This document shows positions 54,218-63,026 of a DNA stretch of 64,000 nt, in pieces; within the stretch, counting starts at the first letter, position 1, and every line of letters begins with the position of its first letter. The notes under the pieces were generated by a model. That model was not told the origin of the DNA. It was given only the letters and a program-made list of their open reading frames with translations, and ran no database searches. A program made the position numbers and the translations under genes. The DNA is from JdFR-22 sp964534325 (GTDB taxonomy: Archaea > Halobacteriota > Archaeoglobi > Archaeoglobales > Archaeoglobaceae), in contig CAZHOR010000005.1 of NCBI GenBank assembly GCA_964534325.1, positions 1 to 64,000 on the forward strand, given 5' to 3'.

Positions 54218-57200
54218 ATGCATATTAAAAAGATATCCGTCAGAAATTTCAAGTCATTCAGTAGAAGAATCGATATTCCTTTTTATGAGGGATTTACGGT
54301 TATCAGCGGGCCCAACGGTAGCGGCAAGTCAAATATAATCGATTCCATTCTTTTTTGCCTTGGGCTCTCTCACTCCACCAAATTGAGGGCTGATAGGCTT
54401 ACCGACCTCGTCTTCTCGGGGAACGGTAATGTAGATGAAGCAGAAGTGTCCATCATTTTCGATAATCAGGACGGGACCGTCACCTCGGAGCCCGAAGTCT
54501 CTATAACCCGGAAGATCAGGCTGACAGAGAAGGGCTACTACAGCTATTACTACATCAACGGTAAAAGCTCCAACCTCTCCGATATCCGCAGACTGCTTTC
54601 TCAGGCAGGGGTTTACAGCGATTCTTATAATGTTATAATGCAGGGGGATATCACCCGCATTACGGAGACAACACCTTTTCAGAGAAGAAAGATCATCGAT
54701 GACATAGCAGGTATCTCTGAATTCGAGGAGAAGAAGGAGAAAGCACTTGAAGAGCTGGAGAAGGTTAAAGAGAACATGGACCGGATAGAGACCATACTTC
54801 ACGAAGTTTCTGTCCGCCTGGAGCAGCTGGAGAAGGATAAGGATGAGGCGCTCCGGTACAGGTCCCTTGTTGACCAGAAGGACCAGAACAAGAAATACCT
54901 TCTTGCCCACCGCTACAAGAACCTTTTAACCAAAAAAGAGAAGCTGAAGACAGAGATAGATAACCTGGAGAAGAAGAAGGACTCCGATTCCTCAAGGATC
55001 GTTGAGTTGGGCAACAAAATCCAGGAGCTTAACTCTCAGGCAGAGGAGCTCTCCACCAGGATCTCCGAAAGAGCTGATGAGAACCTTCAGAAGATCCAGA
55101 ACAAGATAGTGGAAGGAAACTCGGAGATCGAAAGCATCAAGAGGTCTGAAGATTTCTACCAGAACGAGCTATCCAAGCATAAAGATGAGAGAAATAATAT
55201 TCTGCTCTCCATATCCAAACTCAAGGAAGAGCTGGAGACCATAGACGAAGAGCTGGACCAGCTGCTGTCCCAAAAGATAAGTGTCCAGGAAGTGGTCAAC
55301 GAGACAGAACAGAAAGTTGAGTCCACCAAGGCAAAGCTACAGGAAGTTGACGAGAAATACAAGCAGATGAGGGACGACCTCCTCTCCCTGAAAGAAGAGA
55401 TGGAGCAGTTGAAGGAGAATAAATCAGGGCTGGTCAGGGAGCAGGATACCAAGCTGGAGACCATAAGAAGAATAGACATGGAGACAGAAGAGCTGGAAAA
55501 AGAGAAACAGAAACTAGAGAAAGCGGTCTCCGACATGCAGAAGGAGAAAGAGGGTAAAGAGAAGGAATTCGAGAAAGCTGAAAAGCAGCTGGAGAAAAAG
55601 ATAAAGGAAAGAAATGATATTGATTCAGAATTATTCAGTCAAAGAAACCAGCTCTCCGAAATAGAAGAAGAGCTGAAATCCAAAGAAGTGGAGCTGGAGA
55701 AAGTCAAGGCCAAGATCGCAGCTCTAAAACCGTTTTCCAAGCCGGTAGAAATGATACTGGAAGCCAAGAAGAAGAAAGCGCTTCCAGGAGTCTATGGAAC
55801 CGTTTCCCAGCTGGGCGAGGTGAACGAAAAATACGTTCAGGCACTGGAGACGGCAGCGGGAAATGCCCTCCAGTTCGTGGTAGTAGAGAATGAAGATGAT
55901 GCCATCAGGGCCATCAACTACCTCAAACAGATAAAAGGTGGGAGAGCTACTTTTCTCCCCTTGAACAAGATAAAGAGGAATAATAAGTTACAGCCGCTCC
56001 CCAAGAAAGAGGGGGTGGTAGATTATGCTATTAATCTGGTCAATTTTGAGAAGAAGTTCAAGCCCGTTTTCGATTTCGTCTTCCGGGATACGCTCGTGGT
56101 GGATAACATCCAGACAGCCAAAAAGCTGATGGAAGGGAGAAGAATAGTTACCCTCGAAGGGGATATCGTTGAGAAGAGCGGCTCCATGAGCGGCGGCTAT
56201 ACGGAAAAGAAAAAGGGTATGCTCTTATCCAGTGAGCTGGTGGAGAAGGAGAAGAGCATCAACGAAGAGATATCCATCCTCAAGAGCAAGAAGGCAGGTA
56301 TTCTGGGCAACATCCGGTCGAATGAGCAGACAAGAAAGAGCGTCCAAGAAGAAGTGGATAGTCAGGATCAGGTGGTCAACAACATCAAGAACGAGCTCTC
56401 CCTCCTCAACTCCAGAATAGAGGATTCTTCCAACAGGGTCAATGAAATCGAGGAGAAAGCGAAGCAGAAGACCGAAGAGAGGGACAGCAAGTACTCTGAA
56501 ATCTCCGAGATCGAGAGCAAGGTCAAAGAGCTGGATTCCGAGATAAAAGAGAAGAACCACAAGATATCCAAACTGGAGAAGACCCTTAAGGGAAGCGAAG
56601 TCCCTCAGCTATCATCCCAGCTGGAGAAGTTGAAGGACGAGCTCTCCAGAAATAAGGAGTCTTTAATGTCGATAGAGAAGAAGATAGAGAACATGGAGTT
56701 CAGGAAAGAGCAGCTGGAGAAATCCAAAGAGGAGAAAGAGTCAGAAGTCGCCAGGATCGATCAGGAGATGGAAGACCTTAACTCCAAGATCGAATGGGGC
56801 AGGAATAGGGTTAAAGAGCTGAACGAAGAGATCAAGGAACTCAGAGCAGAAGAAGAGGAGTTGGGGAAGGAGGTCAAGGACCTCAGGGAAGAAAGAGATA
56901 AGATACTGGAGCAGATAAACAAGAAAGAACAGGAGAAGCAAAATTCCAACTTCAATATAGTGACCATCGACGAAAAGATATCGGCAAGAAAAGATAGTCT
57001 GGCCGAAGTGGAGAAGGACATGCAGGACGTGGGAGAGATCGATATAGATCTGGAGAATATGCCTTCTTACGAGCAGGTCACTTCCGATTTAGAGCAAATA
57101 GAGAATGAATTAGCTCAGTTTGGAGAGGTTAACCTCAAAGCCATCCAGGAATACGAAGAAGTGACCAGGAGAAAGAACGAGCTGGTAGAGAGGAACCAGA

Positions 57201-57709
57201 CGCTTGAAAAGGAGAGGAACGAGATCCTGGAGAGGATCGATAAATATGAGAGGATGAAAAAGGAGTCATTCTTCAACGCTTTCAACGCAGTAAATAAGAA
57301 CTTTTCAGAAATAATCAACACCCTCACAGGCGGTGAGGGAGAGCTGTTCCTCGATGGGGAAGACCCCTTCGAGAGCGGAATGTACATTAAAGTTAAATTC
57401 TCCAATAAGACTTATCAAAGACTCGACTCCATGAGCGGGGGAGAGAAGAGCCTGGTGGCGCTGGCGCTGATTTTCGCCATCCAGGAATACAAGCCGGTAC
57501 CCTTCTACGCTCTGGACGAGGTCGATATGTTCCTTGACGGTATTAACGTTAATCGAGTGGCCAAAATGCTTAAAGAGCGCTCAAAGAACGCTCAATTCGT
57601 GGTAGTTTCTTTGAGGAAGCCCATGCTGGAACAGGCAGACTCCATTATAGGAGTAACTTTAGGGAGGGATAACACATCACAGGTGACGGGTATCAAAGTG
57701 AAGGCATAG
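54218..57709 (+). CDS. smc: Chromosome segregation protein SMC
   Basis: 1163 residues. Head ATPase Walker A GPNGSGKSN (31-39), coiled-coil arms, hinge domain about 515-650 (GVYGTVSQLGEVNEKYVQAL), second arm, signature motif SMSGGEKSLVALALIFA and Walker B FYALDEVDMFLD. It forms the condensin-like complex with ScpA and ScpB encoded next. The stop is TAG at 57706-57708 and the product ends VKA. Confidence 0.97.
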   Translation: MHIKKISVRNFKSFSRRIDIPFYEGFTVISGPNGSGKSNIIDSILFCLGLSHSTKLRADRLTDLVFSGNGNVDEAEVSIIFDNQDGTVTSEPEVSITRKIRLTEKGYYSYYYINGKSSNLSDIRRLLSQAGVYSDSYNVIMQGDITRITETTPFQRRKIIDDIAGISEFEEKKEKALEELEKVKENMDRIETILHEVSVRLEQLEKDKDEALRYRSLVDQKDQNKKYLLAHRYKNLLTKKEKLKTEIDNLEKKKDSDSSRIVELGNKIQELNSQAEELSTRISERADENLQKIQNKIVEGNSEIESIKRSEDFYQNELSKHKDERNNILLSISKLKEELETIDEELDQLLSQKISVQEVVNETEQKVESTKAKLQEVDEKYKQMRDDLLSLKEEMEQLKENKSGLVREQDTKLETIRRIDMETEELEKEKQKLEKAVSDMQKEKEGKEKEFEKAEKQLEKKIKERNDIDSELFSQRNQLSEIEEELKSKEVELEKVKAKIAALKPFSKPVEMILEAKKKKALPGVYGTVSQLGEVNEKYVQALETAAGNALQFVVVENEDDAIRAINYLKQIKGGRATFLPLNKIKRNNKLQPLPKKEGVVDYAINLVNFEKKFKPVFDFVFRDTLVVDNIQTAKKLMEGRRIVTLEGDIVEKSGSMSGGYTEKKKGMLLSSELVEKEKSINEEISILKSKKAGILGNIRSNEQTRKSVQEEVDSQDQVVNNIKNELSLLNSRIEDSSNRVNEIEEKAKQKTEERDSKYSEISEIESKVKELDSEIKEKNHKISKLEKTLKGSEVPQLSSQLEKLKDELSRNKESLMSIEKKIENMEFRKEQLEKSKEEKESEVARIDQEMEDLNSKIEWGRNRVKELNEEIKELRAEEEELGKEVKDLREERDKILEQINKKEQEKQNSNFNIVTIDEKISARKDSLAEVEKDMQDVGEIDIDLENMPSYEQVTSDLEQIENELAQFGEVNLKAIQEYEEVTRRKNELVERNQTLEKERNEILERIDKYERMKKESFFNAFNAVNKNFSEIINTLTGGEGELFLDGEDPFESGMYIKVKFSNKTYQRLDSMSGGEKSLVALALIFAIQEYKPVPFYALDEVDMFLDGINVNRVAKMLKERSKNAQFVVVSLRKPMLEQADSIIGVTLGRDNTSQVTGIKVKA

Positions 57710-57753
57710 GCACAGGTGCAGGCCCAGACGGTGATCTAGAGGATCCGGTTGAA

Positions 57754-58512
57754 GTGCTGGTGGAGCTGGCGCGCAGGGGTGATGTTGACCCCTGGAATGT
57801 TGACGTTATCGACGTAACCGACAAGTTCCTCAATGAGCTGGAGAGAGCCAAGAAACTCGACCTGCGTATATCGGGTAGAGTCCTCCTTTTTGCCGCTGTC
57901 CTGATAAGGATGAAAGCGGATATCCTCACCAACGAAGCAGCAGCCCAAGAAGAGTCAAAGGAAGAAATAGAGCCGGAAATGGACATGGGTCCTGAACCTG
58001 AGCCGGAAGGAGAGATCGTTCCCGATGAAATAGACTTCGATGCTTTACAGGAGCCGGAGCCCGATGAATTCGATGAAGAGCTGGCAAGCTTAGAGCAGGA
58101 AGTGCAGAAGGACGAAGTCCTGGATACTCTGCTGAAGCCGCGCAAGAAGGCCAAGAGGTTCACCACCCTAAAGGACCTCGTACACGAGCTACAGATGGCT
58201 GAAGACGTGGAGAAGAAGAGGAAGAAGCGTAAAAGGAAGAAGAAGGACGAAGAGCCCGATGCCGCCAGACAGACCCTGGGTACGCCTCACGAAGAGAATA
58301 TTGAAGAGACCATAGCCAAAGTAGAAGAGGAGCTCAAATACCTGTTCAACAGGAAGACCCTGCTCTACTTCTCAGAGGTGGTCCGGGGGCTGAGTACGGA
58401 AGATACAATTAGTTATTATCTCTCCATCCTTCACCTCGCCTACAGAAAGAAGGTGGAGGTATATCAAGAAAAGCTCTATGAAAAGGATATAGAGCTAAAA
58501 CACTATAGCTGA
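57754..58512 (+). CDS. scpA: ScpA kleisin subunit
   Basis: 252 residues. N-terminal kleisin helix bundle (VELARRGDVDPWNVDVIDVTDKFL), an acidic, Glu/Pro-rich linker about 70-130, and a C-terminal winged helix that binds SMC (KRKKKDEE basic, then EENIEETIAKVEEELKYLF). The start is uncertain: upstream in-frame codons (57673-57753) encode conserved-looking DLEDPVE but contain no ATG, GTG or TTG. GTG 57754 has GAGG 11 nt before it. Confidence 0.85.
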   Translation: MLVELARRGDVDPWNVDVIDVTDKFLNELERAKKLDLRISGRVLLFAAVLIRMKADILTNEAAAQEESKEEIEPEMDMGPEPEPEGEIVPDEIDFDALQEPEPDEFDEELASLEQEVQKDEVLDTLLKPRKKAKRFTTLKDLVHELQMAEDVEKKRKKRKRKKKDEEPDAARQTLGTPHEENIEETIAKVEEELKYLFNRKTLLYFSEVVRGLSTEDTISYYLSILHLAYRKKVEVYQEKLYEKDIELKHYS

Positions 58513-59048
58513 TGAATATGAACAATCACAAGCAGATCGTGGAGGCCATACTCTTCTCCGCGACCAAACCATTCTCCATCAAAAAGATATCCAAGATGTC
58601 TGGTTTGAGCGACGAAGAAGTTCAGGAAGCAGTGCAGCAGCTGATAGAGGACTTCAAATCCGACGAAACATCAATAGAGATAATCGAACTGAAAGAGAAG
58701 TACCTCATGCGAATAAAGCCCCAGTACCACCAATACGTGGAGAAATTCGTGGAGAAGGATATCGACAGAGGATCTCTGAGGACTCTGGCAGTCATAGCCC
58801 TGAAACAGCCCTTGCCCCTTTCCAAGCTATCCAAGATAAGGGGGAACAAGTGCTACGACCACGTCAAAAAACTGGAAGAACTGGGATTCGTGAAATCCAA
58901 GAGGAGCGGGAAAACGAGGATACTTTCCACTACCAAGGAGTTCGCCCTCTACTTTGGCCTGAGCTCCAACAATCCTGAAGATATACGGGACTTTTTGAAG
59001 AAAGCGGCGAAGAGCGATTCGGAGTTAGAGAAGTACGTGGAGCTATAA
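58512..59048 (+). CDS. scpB: ScpB winged-helix subunit
   Basis: 178 residues. Two winged helices (IVEAILFSATKPFSIKKISKM; RTLAVIALKQPLPLSKLSKIRG...KCYDHVKKLEELGFVK). Start ATG overlaps the scpA TGA by one base (TGATG), so translation is coupled. Binds ScpA in the condensin complex. Confidence 0.93.
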   Translation: MNMNNHKQIVEAILFSATKPFSIKKISKMSGLSDEEVQEAVQQLIEDFKSDETSIEIIELKEKYLMRIKPQYHQYVEKFVEKDIDRGSLRTLAVIALKQPLPLSKLSKIRGNKCYDHVKKLEELGFVKSKRSGKTRILSTTKEFALYFGLSSNNPEDIRDFLKKAAKSDSELEKYVEL

Positions 59049-59130
59049 TTATATTATTATATTTTTCACTATTAGATACGATCGAAGGGATGAACAGCCT
59101 TAAAAAAGAGGGTTATCCAGCCGATCACTC

Positions 59131-59391
59131 TCACCAAGAGGATTTCTGAGGCTTAGGTCGGGCTTTATTCACTTTGATCTCTCGACCGCTCATTATCGTC
59201 CCATTCAACCCCTCAATAGCAGAACTTGCCTCGTCATCGTCAAACATCTCAACAAACGCGAATCCCTTGGATCTGCCGGAGAACCTGTCTTTTATAACCT
59301 TTACAGAGTAAACTTGACCATATTTTTCAAAACCCTGTCTCAGCTCATCTTCTTTAACTTCAAATGGTAGATTTCCCACATATATATTCAT
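59131..59391 (-). CDS. Single-RRM RNA-binding protein (copy 2)
   Basis: 86 residues, about 80% identical by eye to copy 1 at 1507-1767, with RNP2 IYVGNLP and RNP1 KGFAFVEM and a KARPKPQ tail. GGAGGATG precedes the ATG. Divergent evolution from a duplication; the two may respond to different conditions. Confidence 0.93.
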   Translation of the reverse strand: MNIYVGNLPFEVKEDELRQGFEKYGQVYSVKVIKDRFSGRSKGFAFVEMFDDDEASSAIEGLNGTIMSGREIKVNKARPKPQKSSW

Positions 59392-59490
59392 TTCACATCC
59401 TCCACATTAAGCTATAGAAAAATATACAAACGAAAATAAGTCCGTATACCTCTCACTTGCTGAGAGTGCTACCCAGATATATATAGTTTG
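59392..59490 (-). promoter_or_regulatory. Leader and promoter of RRM copy 2
   Basis: On the reverse strand CTATATATAT lies at about 59477-59486 as TATA box. The shared motif TACGGACTT is at 59438-59446, 47 nt from the start codon. A perfect 6-bp hairpin CTCTCA/TGAGAG (59450-59466) sits near the expected transcript start. The T-rich tract and ribosome-binding site follow as in copy 1. Confidence 0.45.
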
Positions 59491-59522
59491 AGGGCTAACC
59501 AAAAAAGAGTTGAGCTAAGATA

Positions 59523-59672
59523 TTACACATTAAAGCCCATAGCCCTGAGCTTCCTTACAGCTTTATTAAAATCCTTGTGGCTATAACTCTCATTCCTCAT
59601 TTTTGATAGAAGGGCATCATACTCCGATGTGCTGAGGATATCCTTCAAAAGGTGATTTAGATACTTATCCAT
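59523..59672 (-). CDS. 49-residue helical protein
   Basis: Reading from ATG 59672: 49 residues, helical and charged (DKYLNHLLKDILSTSEYDAL, then FNKAVRKLRAMGFNV). A GGTG ribosome-binding site stands 8 nt upstream. Too short for standard ORF callers. No family recognised. The rest of 59673-59853 shows no gene. Confidence 0.55.
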   Translation of the reverse strand: MDKYLNHLLKDILSTSEYDALLSKMRNESYSHKDFNKAVRKLRAMGFNV

Positions 59673-59853
59673 ATCAATCACACCCTAAGCGTTTGAAGTA
59701 CCAGGCTTTGAAAAATAAATCAAAGTCCGCACACACTCCTCACCAGCTCTAACCTGTCTCGGTATATAACACTTGGCTATTCAGTCAGCACAATAAAACA
59801 CAGTAAAATACAATAATTCAGGAATCTGATGCACATCCTATCAAAACCAGGAA

Positions 59854-60276
59854 CTATCCCGCTCTCCTGGCCACAATAACTAATGCTGCTCCCACAGCAA
59901 CCAGCAATACAGCTGCTCCAGTGTTCATTTCACCCAAAAATTTGCCCTCTAACATCAAAATAAGGCCTGCAGCTGCCATTATTAGACCTATAACCACTAA
60001 GGATGTTTGTTTATTCGCTAAATTACCAGCAACCCTATTCAGCTTCAAATTAATTGAGTCTATTATGTCTGGGGGACCCTCTCTGGCATTCTTTTTGTCT
60101 ATTTCCTTTATTTTGTTTTCTATTTGTTTCAATCCCTCTTCTCCTTCTTTCTGACCTTTCTTGTACTCATAAAAGGTTTTACCAGTGTATTTAACTACCC
60201 TAGGAACTCTGGTAGCTCCAAACAAGAGGGCAATAACCACAACAGTCAATACCAACTCATTTACTCCCGGCAGCAT
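59854..60276 (-). CDS. TatA-like protein with two extra C-terminal membrane helices
   Basis: 140 residues. The N-terminus matches TatA/TatE: a short helix ELVLTVVVIALLFGATRVPR with the conserved FG, followed by an amphipathic helix (VVKYTGKTFYEYKKGQKEG). Unlike TatA, two more transmembrane helices lie at about 91-111 and 118-137. TatC is not in the window. It may be a specialised Tat component or a protein that reuses the TatA helix. Confidence 0.6.
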   Translation of the reverse strand: MLPGVNELVLTVVVIALLFGATRVPRVVKYTGKTFYEYKKGQKEGEEGLKQIENKIKEIDKKNAREGPPDIIDSINLKLNRVAGNLANKQTSLVVIGLIMAAAGLILMLEGKFLGEMNTGAAVLLVAVGAALVIVARRAG

Positions 60277-60532
60277 CTTGTTTACCTCTTAATCTCCACT
60301 ATCTAATTCAATTGAAATAAATCTTACTGCCATTCACCCAAGTTCAAAGCCTTAATCCCCGAAAGGCAAAAAGCTGTCAAGATACCTGATAACATCTGTA
60401 AGTCATTAATATGTGTCTCAATAATCGTGTAAAAAACGTAACAAATAAGGATGTCAAAGACAATACTAAAAGTATAACGGAAAGTTTAACTAATTTCAAG
60501 GCATAGAAGTAATTTAGGAGAGGGGTGTGTCA

Positions 60533-60730
60533 ATGGAAAAGAGACTACATTTAGAAATGGATGGGAAGATACAGGAAATAGACTTTAAAAGCCTCACCCA
60601 ATCAACATCAACCCACGAGCTCAATAACCTCCCTCCATGTTTTAGCTGTTCTACAGTCGATTGTGAAGCTGTTGATTGCATCAAGCTGGAGATATGGTTC
60701 AACAGAAAGAGAATGAATCAGATCTATTAA
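60533..60730 (+). CDS. Small protein with Cys cluster
   Basis: 65 residues from ATG 60533 (GTG 60527 also in frame). AGGAGAGGGGTG precedes it. Four Cys in PPCFSCSTVDCEAVDC could bind zinc or an Fe-S cluster. It precedes a rhodanese protein by about 120 nt; a sulfur-transfer link is inference. Confidence 0.55.
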   Translation: MEKRLHLEMDGKIQEIDFKSLTQSTSTHELNNLPPCFSCSTVDCEAVDCIKLEIWFNRKRMNQIY

Positions 60731-60846
60731 TCAGTATTTGAATCCGAATCCGAATTAAGGGAAGGTTTATGGTAGTGGTGATGGGGGGTTAAGAAGGATT
60801 TACTGACCTATACTATAGAAAGCCCACTTTCGGGAGGTTAAGGATC

Positions 60847-62157
60847 ATGGGTATAGTTGACGTGAACATGGATAATGGAGAGCTTGTTGATGGAGTTAAG
60901 AAAGTGGAAGGTGCCGTAATCGATGTTCGCCCTATAGACGCGTTCAATGGCTGGAGAATTAGGGGGGAACCCAGGGGAGGGCACATACCGGGGGCGATTT
61001 CTTTTCCCTTTGAATGGACAAAATATGAGGAGTGGCTGAAGGTTTTTGAAGGAAAGCAGATCTCTAAAGAATCCCCTATCGTCATTTATGGGTATGATGA
61101 AGATGAATCAGACGATTTCAGGGAGAAGCTGGTCAAGGCAGGTTACAATGATGTGATCGTCTATAACAATTTCTTTGAGTGGTCCGAAGACAATGAACTC
61201 CCCCTGGAAAAACTCCCCAGACACGAGAAGCTGGTATATCCAGAATGGGTAAACACCTTAGTGGAGGATGGCACTCCACCATCATTTGAAAACAGTGAAT
61301 TCGTAATAGGTCATGCGAGCTATGGTTTCAGAGAAGATTACGAGAAGGGACACATACCCGGAGCCATCCACATCGACACCATGGATCTTGAGGATCCTAA
61401 AACATGGAATCGGCGCTCCCCCGAAGAACTGGAAAAAGCTCTTCTGGATTACGGCATAACTTCGGATACTACGGTAATACTCTATGGGAGATACTCTCAC
61501 CCGGACAACAGAGACCCTTACCCAGGCATAAACGCAGGCCATTTAGCAGCCATGCGCTGCGCCGTTATCATGTTGTATGCCGGTGTCAATGATGTTCGCA
61601 TCTTAAACGGAGGGCTGAACAAATGGTTATCTGATGGATACAGTCTTTCAACCAACGAAGTCGAAATAAGAGAGGCTGAAGACTTTGGAGTAGATATCCC
61701 AGCTCATCCGGAATACATCATCGACACCCCACAGGCGAAGCAACTACTGGACTCTCAAGATGGTGAACTGGTCAGTGTTAGAAGCTGGGAAGAATACATA
61801 GGGAACGTAAGCGGTTACAATTACATCAACAAGAAGGGGCGCATACCCGGATCAATCTTCGGGAACGGTGGAACCGACGCCTACCATATGGATAATTACC
61901 GCAACATAGACAACACAATGAGGGCCTACAACGAGGTAGCAGAGAACTGGGCTGAAAACCATATAACTCCTGAAAAACACGTGGCATTCTATTGCGGAAC
62001 CGGGTGGCGGGCCAGCGAGGCTTTCCTTAACGCCTATCTGATGGCGTGGCCCCATGTCTCCACCTACGACGGAGGCTGGTTCGAATGGAGCAGCGACGAA
62101 AACAATCCCGTCGAAACAGGAATACCCCAAAACACTGTTTTCGAGCCTGAGTCCTAA
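60847..62157 (+). CDS. Triple-rhodanese sulfurtransferase
   Basis: 436 residues with three rhodanese-like domains. Domain 1 (about 15-120) has DVR and GHIPGAISFP but lacks Cys at the active loop (VIYGYDED). Domain 2 (about 130-270) likewise reads ILYGRYSHPD. Only domain 3 keeps the Cys loop, Cys383 in FYCGTGWRAS. The first two are probably structural, the third active in sulfur transfer to an acceptor. Two-domain rhodaneses are common; three domains are rarer. Confidence 0.88.
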   Translation: MGIVDVNMDNGELVDGVKKVEGAVIDVRPIDAFNGWRIRGEPRGGHIPGAISFPFEWTKYEEWLKVFEGKQISKESPIVIYGYDEDESDDFREKLVKAGYNDVIVYNNFFEWSEDNELPLEKLPRHEKLVYPEWVNTLVEDGTPPSFENSEFVIGHASYGFREDYEKGHIPGAIHIDTMDLEDPKTWNRRSPEELEKALLDYGITSDTTVILYGRYSHPDNRDPYPGINAGHLAAMRCAVIMLYAGVNDVRILNGGLNKWLSDGYSLSTNEVEIREAEDFGVDIPAHPEYIIDTPQAKQLLDSQDGELVSVRSWEEYIGNVSGYNYINKKGRIPGSIFGNGGTDAYHMDNYRNIDNTMRAYNEVAENWAENHITPEKHVAFYCGTGWRASEAFLNAYLMAWPHVSTYDGGWFEWSSDENNPVETGIPQNTVFEPES

Positions 62158-62162
62158 CTGGT

Positions 62163-62822
62163 TTATGGTTGGACGTATTCCTCATGCCTCATTTTAAAAT
62201 GGAGCAGAATCCACAGGATACCGGGGATCATGACGCCTATAGTTAGCGGTAAGGACCACTCGGAGACGCTTTGTGCCCTGCTACCAAAATATGAGTAGAA
62301 TATAGTGATAGGGATGGTCCCAATCAGGATAAGTAAGAGGAAACGTCTAACAGGGATTCTGGTCAGTCCGGCGAAACAGGACATGGTTTCGGTTAGCATG
62401 GGAACCATTCTTGACAGTATAAGTATCCCTTCTCCCCACCGAAGAAACCACCTGTCCATGGAATCTACTTCTGCAGAGTCTATTAATCGTAGTCTATGCT
62501 TTCCCAGCTTTCTGGTTATAAAGAAGCCTATAACAGATGAAAGCAATGAGCCACTACTACCGATTATGGTACCCCATAAGATACCGTATATCGAACCCGC
62601 CAGGGTCATTAGAACCGAAGAAGGGACAGGAGTGATCAAATCGCTTACAAGCAATAGTGCTATTATCACTCCTGCGAGTGGTCCCGAGGATTGTATATAG
62701 TCTTTAGTATTTTGAAGAGTAAGAACTCCAGACCACTCGAAGACCATATACAGTAAGAGGAAGAACACGAACAGGGACATCGGAATCCATTTCCAGCTGA
62801 CCCTATCCAACCTGGTTCTCAC
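62163..62822 (-). CDS. DedA/VTT-domain membrane protein
   Basis: 219 residues, TVP38/TMEM64/DedA family. The core TPVPSSVLMTLAGSIYGILWGTIIGSSGSL and later LSRMVPMLTETMSCFAG with the conserved Arg are the VTT signature. Members act in lipid scrambling or undecaprenyl-like carrier flipping; the archaeal role is unclear. Convergent with the rhodanese gene. Confidence 0.85.
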   Translation of the reverse strand: MRTRLDRVSWKWIPMSLFVFFLLLYMVFEWSGVLTLQNTKDYIQSSGPLAGVIIALLLVSDLITPVPSSVLMTLAGSIYGILWGTIIGSSGSLLSSVIGFFITRKLGKHRLRLIDSAEVDSMDRWFLRWGEGILILSRMVPMLTETMSCFAGLTRIPVRRFLLLILIGTIPITIFYSYFGSRAQSVSEWSLPLTIGVMIPGILWILLHFKMRHEEYVQP

Positions 62823-63026
62823 TTATAGAATTGAAGGGATTGGTGGTTAAAAAGCTACTCCCGTAATCACGATTTAGGAAACTCTCCTTTAAAACAAAGT
62901 ATCAAGACCGAGATTTACTACAATACCTCAAAGAGACGTCATCCCTTTTTTATCGAATATTCTAATACTAAATACTGAAGTAAAATTTAAAAAGCATCTC
63001 AATAACTGTGACCTAAGGTGTAAGAT

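Noticed and set aside
54329..54910. 193-codon reverse frame inside smc
   Set aside because: Antisense of a Lys/Glu-rich coiled coil gives Leu/Phe-rich open frames; not coding.
39680..57730. Similar GTGAG-type glycine runs at the NurA end and before ScpA
   Set aside because: Short low-complexity coding runs; no evidence of common origin.
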